Assembly: GCA_004431415.1 (NCBI GenBank)
Contig: QPMI01000514.1
Coordinates: 1 to 64,000 of the forward strand
Source of the DNA: Cyanophora paradoxa
Taxonomy: Eukaryota; Glaucocystophyceae; Cyanophorales; Cyanophoraceae
DNA length: 64,000 nucleotides
Reading direction: 5' to 3'
Shown: positions 1-7,731 of the stretch, piece by piece
How positions within the stretch are numbered: position 1 is the stretch's first letter
Layout of the letters: every line of letters begins with the position of its first letter
Translations under genes and position numbers: made by a program
The notes under the pieces: model-generated
Told to the model about the DNA's origin: nothing
Databases searched by the model: none
What the model saw: only the letters and a program-made list of their open reading frames with translations

Positions 1-1960
1 ACAACAATTGTTATGATTTTCGAATATTAATGCTTCCAAAGTCGTCGAACTGGCACTTGACTGAAAGAAAAATACAATTTTCACGATTTTCGAATATTAA
101 AGCTTCCGAAGTCGTCAAGCTAGCGCTGGCCTATATCGGATTGCCAGCAATTAATAATTCTTGAACGCGCGTTGGCCGGTATATATATATACGTATATAC
201 TTACCGGAGTCTAACCGGACCACTTTGTAATTTGTTTTACACTAGTCGCCGGGGGACTTTGCCGGTAAGAAACAGGTGACGAGCCTCGCGGAGCTGGCCT
301 AATTAACCATCTCTGATCATGACGAAGTTGCTTTCGAAATTGCCTTGTCGAATTCGCTTTTTTCTAACCGTTCAATGACGTCAAGCTGGCCTATCGGGCG
401 CTAGCTTTCGGAGTCGTCCGTCAGATTTCGGTGTAATATTAATGGGGCCGGAAGTTGCCCGGAACGTCGACGTCCTCGCGATCGCAAATTAATAGCTAGC
501 CTATTGCCAGGCTATTGGTTTATACCAGTTGCCACTGCCAGGCTAGCAGGGCCAGCCTGGCAGCTACGGTACTAGGCTAGTGAACTTGCCGCGGCCCGGC
601 GGCCGCTTTTCATGATCACCGGTTCAGCCGGGCCGCGCGCTAGCGGGCCCGCCGGGCCGCGGCCCGCGGTCCGGCGGCCAGTACATGTATACCGGTTCAG
701 CCCCGCGGGCCGCGGCCCTAAGCTTTTTTTTAGCTATTGGTAGCAATGGTAGCATTGGTAGGTCGGTCTTCGCTTATGCCGGTTCATCCCCGCGGCCCTA
801 AGCTTTTTTTTAGCTATTGGTAGGTCGGTCTTCGCAGGGCTTTTGTATGGCGAAGAAAGGAGTACCCCTGAGAAATCTCGGCTTTAGCAGGCGAGAAATA
901 TTTACGAAATTTTTTGTTTTGGTGAATTACCGGCCACAGCCTCTAGTCTACTCCAGCGCACTGTGGGGGCGTGTAATATTTAGGAAATTGCCCAAAACTT
1001 TTTAAGTACTATAAATATGCAGCCCACTTACTAAGTTAATATTTCTAGTTCTACAGTATTATTTAGCCTAGCGCTATAGCGGGCCATATTAGAGGCGCCG
1101 GCGCCGGCCGCCGGGCCGGCGCCCCGCCGCCGCCGGGCCACTGGGCGGCGGAGTCTGGGCCAAACGCTCTGCCATATGCATGCAGGCTCAGTGGCTGTAG
1201 TGCCGCTGTACATGTGCAGCAGACCGTGTTCGAACTCGAACTTCGGACTCTAAGTTCGGAGTCGGTACTACCGGTAGTACCACGGTACTGCGGCGCCACG
1301 CGCCGGCGCGTACCGTAGTACGGTGGCGTACCGTACTAAAAGTAGTACGGTGCAGCAACGTTAACGCACGCGGACTCCGGAGTCGCTGAACGGACTCCCG
1401 AGTCCGGGAGTCGCCCGTCGCAACGTCGGACGTCGACCGTCCGACGGTCGGACTTCCGACGTCGACTATGCCACACTGTGTTCTCATATGCGTTAACACA
1501 ACCCTAAGGTAAGTTTTCTGACCTCAATCAAACTACCGAGGATTTTTGGCTCGACCGTTCCGTGAGAACTGAGTTTTTTTACGGGTGTCCGCATGCGTCA
1601 TAAGTAATAAGTTATAACTTAGTATTACGTGTAGCATAACCCTTGAAACCTCTTTGTTTTTTAGATTCGAAATACACACAATTAACGTCTAGATGATGTT
1701 GAAGATTATTCCGAGACCGGCGCTTTGGGGGTCCGCCTCAAATCATTGCTATATCTTTTGCAAGATCGATCGGTCTAGACGTTGGATATTACCTAGCGGT
1801 TGCTTGATGGTTGGTTTGGATAGGTTGTGGGGTAGACGTAACGAAGGATTGGAAGAGTGTGTTGGTTGGAAGGCGTTGGAGTGTGTGGGTTGGGGTGGTT
1901 TGGAGGAGTGAGGGTGGTGAAGAGGTGCGGGCCACAGAATCAGGTCCTCTCTCATTTTTT
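1..1960. other. GC-rich host flank without a recognised gene
   Basis: No convincing coding sequence was found. The stretch is rich in short palindromes such as GCCGGC, GCTAGC and CCGCGG. It holds a local duplication of about 60 bp (around 690-740 and 779-836; both copies contain CCCTAAGCTTTTTTTTAGC and then TATTGGTAG) and a cluster of GGACTC/GAGTCC words at 1370-1440. The part 820-1626 belongs to a diverged inverted repeat whose partner is at 30096-30576. Confidence 0.5.
820..1626 (+). repeat. Left arm of a diverged inverted repeat bracketing the element
   Basis: Three blocks match the reverse complement of 30096-30576 in collinear order. They are 821-880 (GCAGGGCTTTTGTAT, then CTCGGCT..TAGCAG and GAAATATTTA), 980-1030 (TTGCCCAAAA, then CTATAAAT..GCAGCCCA) and 1574-1626 (TTTTTTACG, then GCGTCATAAGTAAT and AGTTATAACTTAGTATT). 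Similarity is partial with large indels, so this is much older than the insertion between the arms. Confidence 0.6.
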
Positions 1961-1967
1961 TGCATCG

Positions 1968-2279
1968 AGCTGCTGCGCGCTGCTCACGAGTACGAGCTGA
2001 AGGACCTCTTTGAGCGGGCCGCGAATTTGCTGTCTGTCCGCGCACCTCACTGTCGATTGCGTCCTTTCGGCTCTCGTCTCCGCCCGCCAGATGGAAGCCT
2101 TGGACCTCCAGCGCGCCGCCTTCGACTTCATTCGAACGAATGCGAAGGCGGTCGCCGCCTCCCATTCCTTCCGACAGATGGCGGACGCTGGGGACTCCGA
2201 TCTGATTGTCGAAGTTGCCGAAGCCCTAGCCGCCGGGCCGGCCTGTCTTCGAAACCATAATTATACAATCTATAGCTAG
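1968..2279 (+). pseudogene. BTB-BACK domain gene remnant (SPOP/BPM-like)
   Basis: From about 1969 the translation reads LLRAAHEYELKDLFERAANL, the end of a BTB/POZ domain. A sequence with the pattern of the following BACK helices (HLTVDCVLSALVSARQM, then AAFDFIRTNA, then DLIVEVAEALAA) continues in a different frame from about 2030 to the stop at 2277-2279. The switch falls inside TTGCTGTCTGTCC, where no intron of normal size fits, so a one-base frameshift is the simplest reading. In this family such domains recruit substrates to cullin-3 ubiquitin ligases. The N-terminal BTB half is not visible upstream; a T-rich stretch at about 1952-1960 may be the end of an intron. The fragment stops 90 bp before the inserted element. 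It could be the last exon of a gene with a sequencing error, but a decaying copy is more likely. Confidence 0.5.
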
Positions 2280-2363
2280 CTGAATTTCAGCTACGAGAAA
2301 TGGCAGTTGCGAATGCATGTTCAAGCGAGAACGCAGACTCGGATTTGATTCGCTATCACCGAA

Positions 2364-2369
2364 AACCAT
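2364..2369. repeat. Target-site duplication, left copy (AACCAT)
   Basis: AACCAT directly precedes the first base of the left terminal repeat and recurs directly after the right terminal repeat at 29110-29115. Six-base duplications are characteristic of Polinton/Maverick integration by the retroviral-type integrase. Confidence 0.85.
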
Positions 2370-2677
2370 ACACATATACAACGCCCGGTTTTTAGACCTC
2401 GGCTAATTTAAATTGATATCGTTAGTATATAACCTGTATTTATAATATATCTATCGTGAATATGTGTGTATTTTATCTGTGATATGTATTTATTTTATCG
2501 TGGGTTATAGCTTCTTTTTAATAAAATATGTGAAATATGTATAGTTTATGTGAAGTTTAGCTATATTCTCGATGAGTAGACTTATATATATCGTGAGTTT
2601 CATTATAGAATAGGTGTGACTCAACTTAGTTTAATTATAACTTGCCTCAGTCTAAAAACCGGGCGTTGTATATGTGT
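2370..2677 (+). repeat. 308-bp AT-rich subterminal module with inverted ends (left)
   Basis: The first 28 bp of the element (start ACACATATACAACGCCCGG) recur in perfect inverted orientation at 2650-2677, so the outer third of the terminal repeat is itself bounded by 28-bp inverted repeats. The interior is very AT-rich and has no gene. The mirror copy is at 28802-29109. Confidence 0.85.
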
Positions 2678-2839
2678 GTTGTTCTGAATTTTCAATGCAT
2701 AAGCGACGATCATGCGTCGTTTCATCAAAAACAACTACCATGAGCTGCATGGAACGTTCTGTATGCGGCTCTCTATAAAACAAAGTAGATCTATGATATA
2801 TTATGATTGATTCTTTTGTATTTTAATTGTCTTATTCAG

Positions 2840-2930
2840 TGTTACAGGTGTTACAGGTTTATCCCAAAGTCCGCCCTAGGAGTGGGGTCTTGGTTCCCGA
2901 GTTTGGGCAAGACCTGTAACACCTGTAACA
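2840..2930. repeat. 91-bp hairpin repeat, copy A (left TIR)
   Basis: The left arm TGTTACAGGTGTTACAGGT pairs with the right arm ACCTGTAACACCTGTAACA. Inner CCCAAA/TTTGGG words extend the stem, and a CCTAGG lies in the loop region. Each arm holds two direct copies of GTTACAGG. Five copies occur in the element. Confidence 0.85.
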
Positions 2931-3079
2931 ACGTAAACAATTATCGTGTGCTGCATGAAACATTTCGCGCGCATCGAGAGTATGTGATAGTGAATAGTTT
3001 CGCACTGAAAACGATATTACTATGATATATTAAGACTGATATTTTGTTGTTTTAATAGGTTCTTACTGAAATAGGTCAG

Positions 3080-3170
3080 TGTTACAGGTGTTACAGGTTC
3101 ATCCCAAACTTTGCCCTAGGAGGGGGTGGGGGACAGGAAACTTTGGGATAGACCTGTAACACCTGTAACA
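3080..3170. repeat. 91-bp hairpin repeat, copy B (left TIR)
   Basis: Same arms as copy A with a different loop (CCTAGGAGGGGGTGGGGGAC). A further half-word GTAACACC follows at 3197-3206. The flank GAAATAGGTCAGTG resembles the flank of the internal copy at 20508. Confidence 0.85.
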
Positions 3171-3329
3171 CCTTACTGAGAATCTATAAATTCACTTGTA
3201 ACACCTTGTTTTATGATTGTTATCAGTCTCAGGATTGAAAAAGCCCCGCCCACTATGCAAGATACATGCCTTTCTTATGCATGATCTATGAAAAATAACA
3301 ATAAACCCATCTCTCATTCTTCGAATTCT

Positions 3330-3593
3330 TCACATAGGAGCACTCACAGGAATTTCGCTTGCCTTTCGAACAGTCCCCCGATTAAACGCTTGCTCTACAA
3401 TCGCTTCCTTTGTGAGTGGAATCGGAATTCCAGCAGCAATACACGATTTAACTTCTTTGTCCACAATCTCATCAATCGCGATTCTCGCCCTATTATGAGC
3501 CGCATTATCGATCCAATCCTGAACAGAGTAGGCACAGTATTCCATTCCCAGTTTCTCAGTCTCAGTTAGAACCACTTGGTAGATGTTCGACAT
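3330..3593 (-). CDS. Small phage-like protein at the end of the fibre cluster
   Basis: An 87-residue protein with ATG start, containing YCAYSVQDWIDNAAHNRARI and then AIDEIVDKEVKSCIAAGIPI, a compact all-helical pattern. From memory this resembles small proteins encoded beside tail-fibre genes in some marine phages; I know of no assigned function. It is the last gene of the leftward fibre block, 9 bp downstream of the C1q-like fibre gene, so it is probably co-expressed and may assist fibre folding or attachment (inference). It stands only about 60 bp inside the left terminal repeat. Confidence 0.7.
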   Translation of the reverse strand: MSNIYQVVLTETEKLGMEYCAYSVQDWIDNAAHNRARIAIDEIVDKEVKSCIAAGIPIPLTKEAIVEQAFNRGTVRKASEIPVSAPM

Positions 3594-3602
3594 TCTTTTA
3601 CT

Positions 3603-4613
3603 TTATGTTGCAGAAATTAATTCACCAGTCCACATAGTGTAAGAATCAACGGCATTGCCGTTTAATTTGCCTGAGACTACATATATTCGAACAGTATCCC
3701 CGGCAGCTAATCCATAGATAGTATTGATGGATAAATTCATAAACGCACCTGTATTAGTATATGCAAGAGCGACTGTATTACTATCATTTATTCTTAAACG
3801 AACTATTGTTGAAGTAGTGTTGTCTCCTGATATTCCTGTAAGAATGAATCTATAATGTCCGGTTATAGGAGCAGTGAATATTCCATTTGTTAAATTCAAA
3901 TGGTTTCCGTTGTTGATCCACGCATGCCCATAAGCTCCAATATAACTCGGACTTGCTACTATTGTAGATAAACCAACACAAAACCGTGGATGGTTTGGAG
4001 TAGCAAGATAGGAATTTGTTCCATTGATAGTCAGACCATTCCAATTATAAGTCCCAGCAACAGCCCCTGATGTTGAATTTGTTGAAGTTGCAGTGAAAGT
4101 AGAAGCAATCTTTGCCCCACCTCTCTTGATCTCAAAATTGTCATTCACCCCCACAGTATCAATAGAATTCGTTTTAATCCCACCACTTGCTGTGAGTAAA
4201 CCAGTGAATCCACCCGAAGCTGAAAGGCTTCCAGTAATTGTTGCACTCCCATTCACACTCAGTCCAGTCCCAATCCATGCCCCACCACTGTAAACTTGAA
4301 AAGCCGCCGAATTCCTATCAGCCGGATTAAAAGCCGTTTTGGAATCCTGTTGACCTTCATATAGATTTTCTTTGGTGACCAGCCCCGAAGAGATTGCGGG
4401 TCGATTCGATACGATCAGTTCAGTAGCTTTAACGATTCCACCAGCCTTGTCAGCTCTGAGTTCTTTGACTCTGAGAATGGAGGTCTCATTGAAAGAATCG
4501 GTTTTCGCTGTCTCAGTCGAAGGGAATGACTCACTTAGATCATATATAGTGTGTTGCACGTTGTGGACAGCACTGGCTGATAAGGAAAACACAGGGGTAA
4601 ACACAGTCGACAT
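3603..4613 (-). CDS. Fibre/adhesin protein with C1q-like C-terminal domain
   Basis: 336 residues. The N-terminal half has short alternating Ser/Gly/Thr-rich strands (for example SATITGSLSASGGFTGLLTA) typical of trimeric fibre shafts. The last 130 or so residues (NGIFTAPITGHYRFILTGIS onwards, ending in YTMWTGELISAT) have the spacing of a C1q/TNF-like jelly roll, a common receptor-binding tip on viral fibres. No signal peptide is seen. The gene follows the large fibre genes on the same strand; its upstream gap (4614-4668) holds a duplicated promoter-like motif. Likely role: capsid-attached host-recognition spike. C1q-fold assignment is by pattern only. Confidence 0.7.
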   Translation of the reverse strand: MSTVFTPVFSLSASAVHNVQHTIYDLSESFPSTETAKTDSFNETSILRVKELRADKAGGIVKATELIVSNRPAISSGLVTKENLYEGQQDSKTAFNPADRNSAAFQVYSGGAWIGTGLSVNGSATITGSLSASGGFTGLLTASGGIKTNSIDTVGVNDNFEIKRGGAKIASTFTATSTNSTSGAVAGTYNWNGLTINGTNSYLATPNHPRFCVGLSTIVASPSYIGAYGHAWINNGNHLNLTNGIFTAPITGHYRFILTGISGDNTTSTIVRLRINDSNTVALAYTNTGAFMNLSINTIYGLAAGDTVRIYVVSGKLNGNAVDSYTMWTGELISAT

Positions 4614-4625
4614 CTTTTGATTGTT

Positions 4626-4668
4626 CTTTATTATTACGTGAGAATATTATTATTATTACGTGAGAATA
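4626..4668 (-). promoter_or_regulatory. Duplicated promoter-like motif before the C1q-like fibre gene
   Basis: Two tandem copies of a unit containing, on the coding strand, AATATTCTCACGTAATAA lie 13-55 nt before the ATG at 4613. The word resembles the ATTTTCTCAGCnTAA motif seen before rightward genes of the element. Confidence 0.45.
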
Positions 4669-7600
4669 TTATGCTACCATCTTCCCTGTTGCTATATAAC
4701 TCATTTGATAGTGGAAAAGTCCAATGCTTTCATTGAATGCATGTTCTGCCGAAATTGTTGCATGAATAGTAAATGTTGTTGTTGTGGAACTTGTGACACC
4801 ATATACCAATACATATGAACCACCATTATATCCTTGTATCAGATTGAGAACCACTTCTGGGGCTTCCGCAAATGCTTTCGGGAATGTGACAACCTGTGGA
4901 AATCCCCAATGACCCGGACCTGTGATTGTCAAAGATTTTGAGAATTTCCCTGTTTGTATATACTGGTCTTTATTGACACGCTGTTCTGAAACAAGTTTTG
5001 CAATCTTTGTATTATCTGTTTCATCCATTGCATAATATGCTCTTGCGTAAGCATTTCCCCGACATAATAACGTTTTATCGTATATATTTGCGGAATTGTG
5101 GAAAAACCATTGTTCCAAATAAAGTGGCGCATTCGGTTGGTAAATTTGACCGGATCCCACATACATGGTGTTATTGGCTGTAATTGTATTCGCTACAAAT
5201 GGGTCTAAGGTTGGGAAATCCGTGATTTCCGATTTTGTGTGAGTATGGGCGAAGTCTGTTATATTTGCCTTTGTGTGACTATGTGCGAAATCTGTGATAT
5301 CTGCTTTAAAATGAGAGTGAGGACCGACAGTCGTAGAAGCTGTTGGCTTCCCGTATATATTATTCCAATGGAGGAAACCACTGTGTGACGATATAGCGGG
5401 GTTTTTGCTCCAACCAACAGTAATCGGACCTGGAAGATAAATTCTTCCTATTTGTCCATGAACACCAACTTTAACAAGTCCTTCACAATTTATTGCAACA
5501 AACTGTTTAAAATCTCTTACAGGATTAATTCCAGGAGCATAGGCATTTACTCGTAAACGAGTATAAGTATTGTTTGATGGTTCAATTCCAACAACATCAA
5601 AGTATCTACTGTCATACTGACACGTATAATAGATATAACATGATTTCATGTCTGTTGGAACAGTCCAATACATCTTACAGCTACTACAATCATCATCACC
5701 ATCAATCCATGTGTTTGCCCAAGTGCTTGTGTCACCTACAAGTGGTTGCCCAACATAATCTCTCCAATCTCCTGTGCGGTCTGTGGAAATACCACTTGTA
5801 GCGTCAAAATCAGTTGGTGAAGTGTATGTTGGTGTATTTATCAGATCATCATAGTTTCCAGTTGTTGCCACAGTCGCAAATGTCGGGAAGTCTGTAATTT
5901 GAGACTTTGTGTGGGTATGGGCAAAATCTGTTATTTCTGACTTTGTGTGAGTGTGTGAAAAATCTGTAATCTCTGACTTTGTGTGAGTGTGTAGATAAGG
6001 TGCGAAGGTTAATGGTCGAACATTGTGAACATTGGGTAATTCAATGCGACTAATTGGAGTGTTTGGATCTAATACATATTCAGCACCAAGGTGGACAACA
6101 GGAAATGTTTGATCATTCGGAGTAGTAACAAAGAAATTAGAAGCATGCACATCACCTGCAATTGTTCCACCTGTTAGTGGTAAATAATCATGATCGTGTG
6201 AATCAGGTGGATAGGTCGATGGGGGATTGACAATATGCTCCCAAAAATGCTCGTGAGAACTGGGTGGATAGGTTAATGGGGCATTGGTGATATGCTCCCA
6301 AAAATGCCTGTGAACATTGGGTAATTCAAGTCGACTAAATGGAGTGTTTGGATCTAATACATATTCAGCACCAAGGTGGACAACAGGGAATGACTGATCA
6401 TTCGGAGTGTCCACAAAGAAATTCGGAGCATGCACATCACCTGTGAGAGTCCCGCCTGTAAGGGGTAAATAATCCCCAAGAGCCGACGTTAATTCGGTAT
6501 CTGTTACATAATCTTCAAGAATTGCTGCAAGTTCTGTATCATCTACATAGTTTTTGCTTTCGAGGTAATCATCTGTAACAACACCGGAAAGGGTGGTATT
6601 GTGTAAGTTTTTAGCTGCCATTCTCTGATTGACTTCTAAGGCGCCACCTGTTGTCGTTTTTATCCATGCAATCTCGCATTTTCCGTGATCATCTGTGGGT
6701 TGTCCCACAACAGGAAGATAGTTTACAACTTTCTCCCTTGTGAAAACTATCTTAGGTCTTGCTCCATCATATGCACTTTGATCTGTTACATTTACTTGTA
6801 TTGCTGCTGAAAAATCCGCTTCTTGTCCTATTTCTCCTGGGTGATAATTCGTAACATAGATACTGGGGAAAGTATCATTTACTCCTACATTGAAATCGCC
6901 ACTATAAACTCCATTTACGATTGGATCCCGTGGTAATCTTACAGCAAGAGTTCCCACCATCGGTGTGCCTGTTTCACCTGTGAATGTCCCATTGAGATTT
7001 ACGTAATGATCATTCAAAAACAGCCTTTCAGGTGTATTAATCGATTGGTAAAGTGTGACCCCATTAAAAACATTTCCAATTGCATTCAATTGCGCAAAAA
7101 CTGGCTGCTCATCTATTTCCTCCCATGGGTGCCTGTGGTTACTATTGGTAATCTCTGAATAATCATGAGTGTGTTTTCCCGGTGGGAAGGTCGATGGGGG
7201 ATTTGTGATATCTTCCCATAAATGCTTATGGGCGAAATCTGTTATTTGATCTTTTGTGTGTGTGTGGTCGAAATCTGTAATATCTGCTTTTGTGTGTTTT
7301 TGCTTTGCTAACCAATCTAAAACAACATTCGATGTCGGATGATTTGGTAGGTTTGCTTCAATATTCACAGTGAGATAATCGACTATTACATTACTTCCAT
7401 TAATATTACTTGCCCATAGGTTAATGCTGTAAATGTTACTGCCATAAATGTTACTGGCATAAATGTTACTTGTTACTGTAAGGTTTGATGAAATTGTGAG
7501 ATTAGATGAAATAACACCACCTTTGAGAGACAAGTAATCATGAGTGTGTGGATCAGGTGGGAAGGTTAATGGTCGATTGGTGATATGCTCCCACAAATGC

Positions 7601-7731
7601 TCGTGAGAACTGGGTGGATAGGTTAATGGGGCATTGGTGATATGTTCCCACAAATGCTTGTGAGAATTGGGTAGTTCGATTCGACTAATTGGGGTGTTGT
7701 CGCCCAATATAAATTCGGCACCTGTATGCAC
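4669..7731 (-). CDS. Large tail-fibre-like protein, distal part (H-x-H repeats)
   Basis: An open frame of 1020 codons made of repeated fibre motifs. HTHTKSEITDF-type units with H-x-H pairs recur many times. Blocks such as EHLWEHITNAPLTYPP and VVHLGAEYVLDPNTPISRIE are repeated, as are SNI/SNLTISSNL strands. H-x-H pairs in trimeric phage fibres (T4 gp37 type) coordinate metal along the shaft. The frame opens with GTG, not ATG, and the first in-frame ATG lies about 250 residues in. Its first residues (VHTGAEFILGDNTPISRIEL) match the internal repeat FPVVHLGAEYVLDPNTPISR, and the preceding VV is present in the same frame just upstream. The upstream fibre frame overlaps it by 47 bp. I conclude this is the 3' part of one gene of about 2000 codons broken by a single-base frameshift near 7735-7745. 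Confidence 0.8.
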   Translation of the reverse strand: MHTGAEFILGDNTPISRIELPNSHKHLWEHITNAPLTYPPSSHEHLWEHITNRPLTFPPDPHTHDYLSLKGGVISSNLTISSNLTVTSNIYASNIYGSNIYSINLWASNINGSNVIVDYLTVNIEANLPNHPTSNVVLDWLAKQKHTKADITDFDHTHTKDQITDFAHKHLWEDITNPPSTFPPGKHTHDYSEITNSNHRHPWEEIDEQPVFAQLNAIGNVFNGVTLYQSINTPERLFLNDHYVNLNGTFTGETGTPMVGTLAVRLPRDPIVNGVYSGDFNVGVNDTFPSIYVTNYHPGEIGQEADFSAAIQVNVTDQSAYDGARPKIVFTREKVVNYLPVVGQPTDDHGKCEIAWIKTTTGGALEVNQRMAAKNLHNTTLSGVVTDDYLESKNYVDDTELAAILEDYVTDTELTSALGDYLPLTGGTLTGDVHAPNFFVDTPNDQSFPVVHLGAEYVLDPNTPFSRLELPNVHRHFWEHITNAPLTYPPSSHEHFWEHIVNPPSTYPPDSHDHDYLPLTGGTIAGDVHASNFFVTTPNDQTFPVVHLGAEYVLDPNTPISRIELPNVHNVRPLTFAPYLHTHTKSEITDFSHTHTKSEITDFAHTHTKSQITDFPTFATVATTGNYDDLINTPTYTSPTDFDATSGISTDRTGDWRDYVGQPLVGDTSTWANTWIDGDDDCSSCKMYWTVPTDMKSCYIYYTCQYDSRYFDVVGIEPSNNTYTRLRVNAYAPGINPVRDFKQFVAINCEGLVKVGVHGQIGRIYLPGPITVGWSKNPAISSHSGFLHWNNIYGKPTASTTVGPHSHFKADITDFAHSHTKANITDFAHTHTKSEITDFPTLDPFVANTITANNTMYVGSGQIYQPNAPLYLEQWFFHNSANIYDKTLLCRGNAYARAYYAMDETDNTKIAKLVSEQRVNKDQYIQTGKFSKSLTITGPGHWGFPQVVTFPKAFAEAPEVVLNLIQGYNGGSYVLVYGVTSSTTTTFTIHATISAEHAFNESIGLFHYQMSYIATGKMVA

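Larger units (their letters stand above)
2370..3269 (+). repeat. Left terminal inverted repeat (900 bp)
   Basis: Read base by base, this matches the reverse complement of 28209-29109. The only difference I see is one extra base in the right copy (TAATTGTCTTATTC here versus TAATTGGTCTTATTC there). The outermost bases are ACACATATACAACGCCCGG. Inside are a 308-bp subterminal module (2370-2677) and two 91-bp hairpins. No gene is apparent. Family knowledge: Polinton terminal repeats carry the ends recognised by integrase and probably the protein-primed replication origins. Confidence 0.95.

Noticed and set aside
817-1499. Short frames in the left flank
   Set aside because: They lie in inverted-repeat or palindromic GC-rich DNA, have no family pattern and shift frame between repeat copies.
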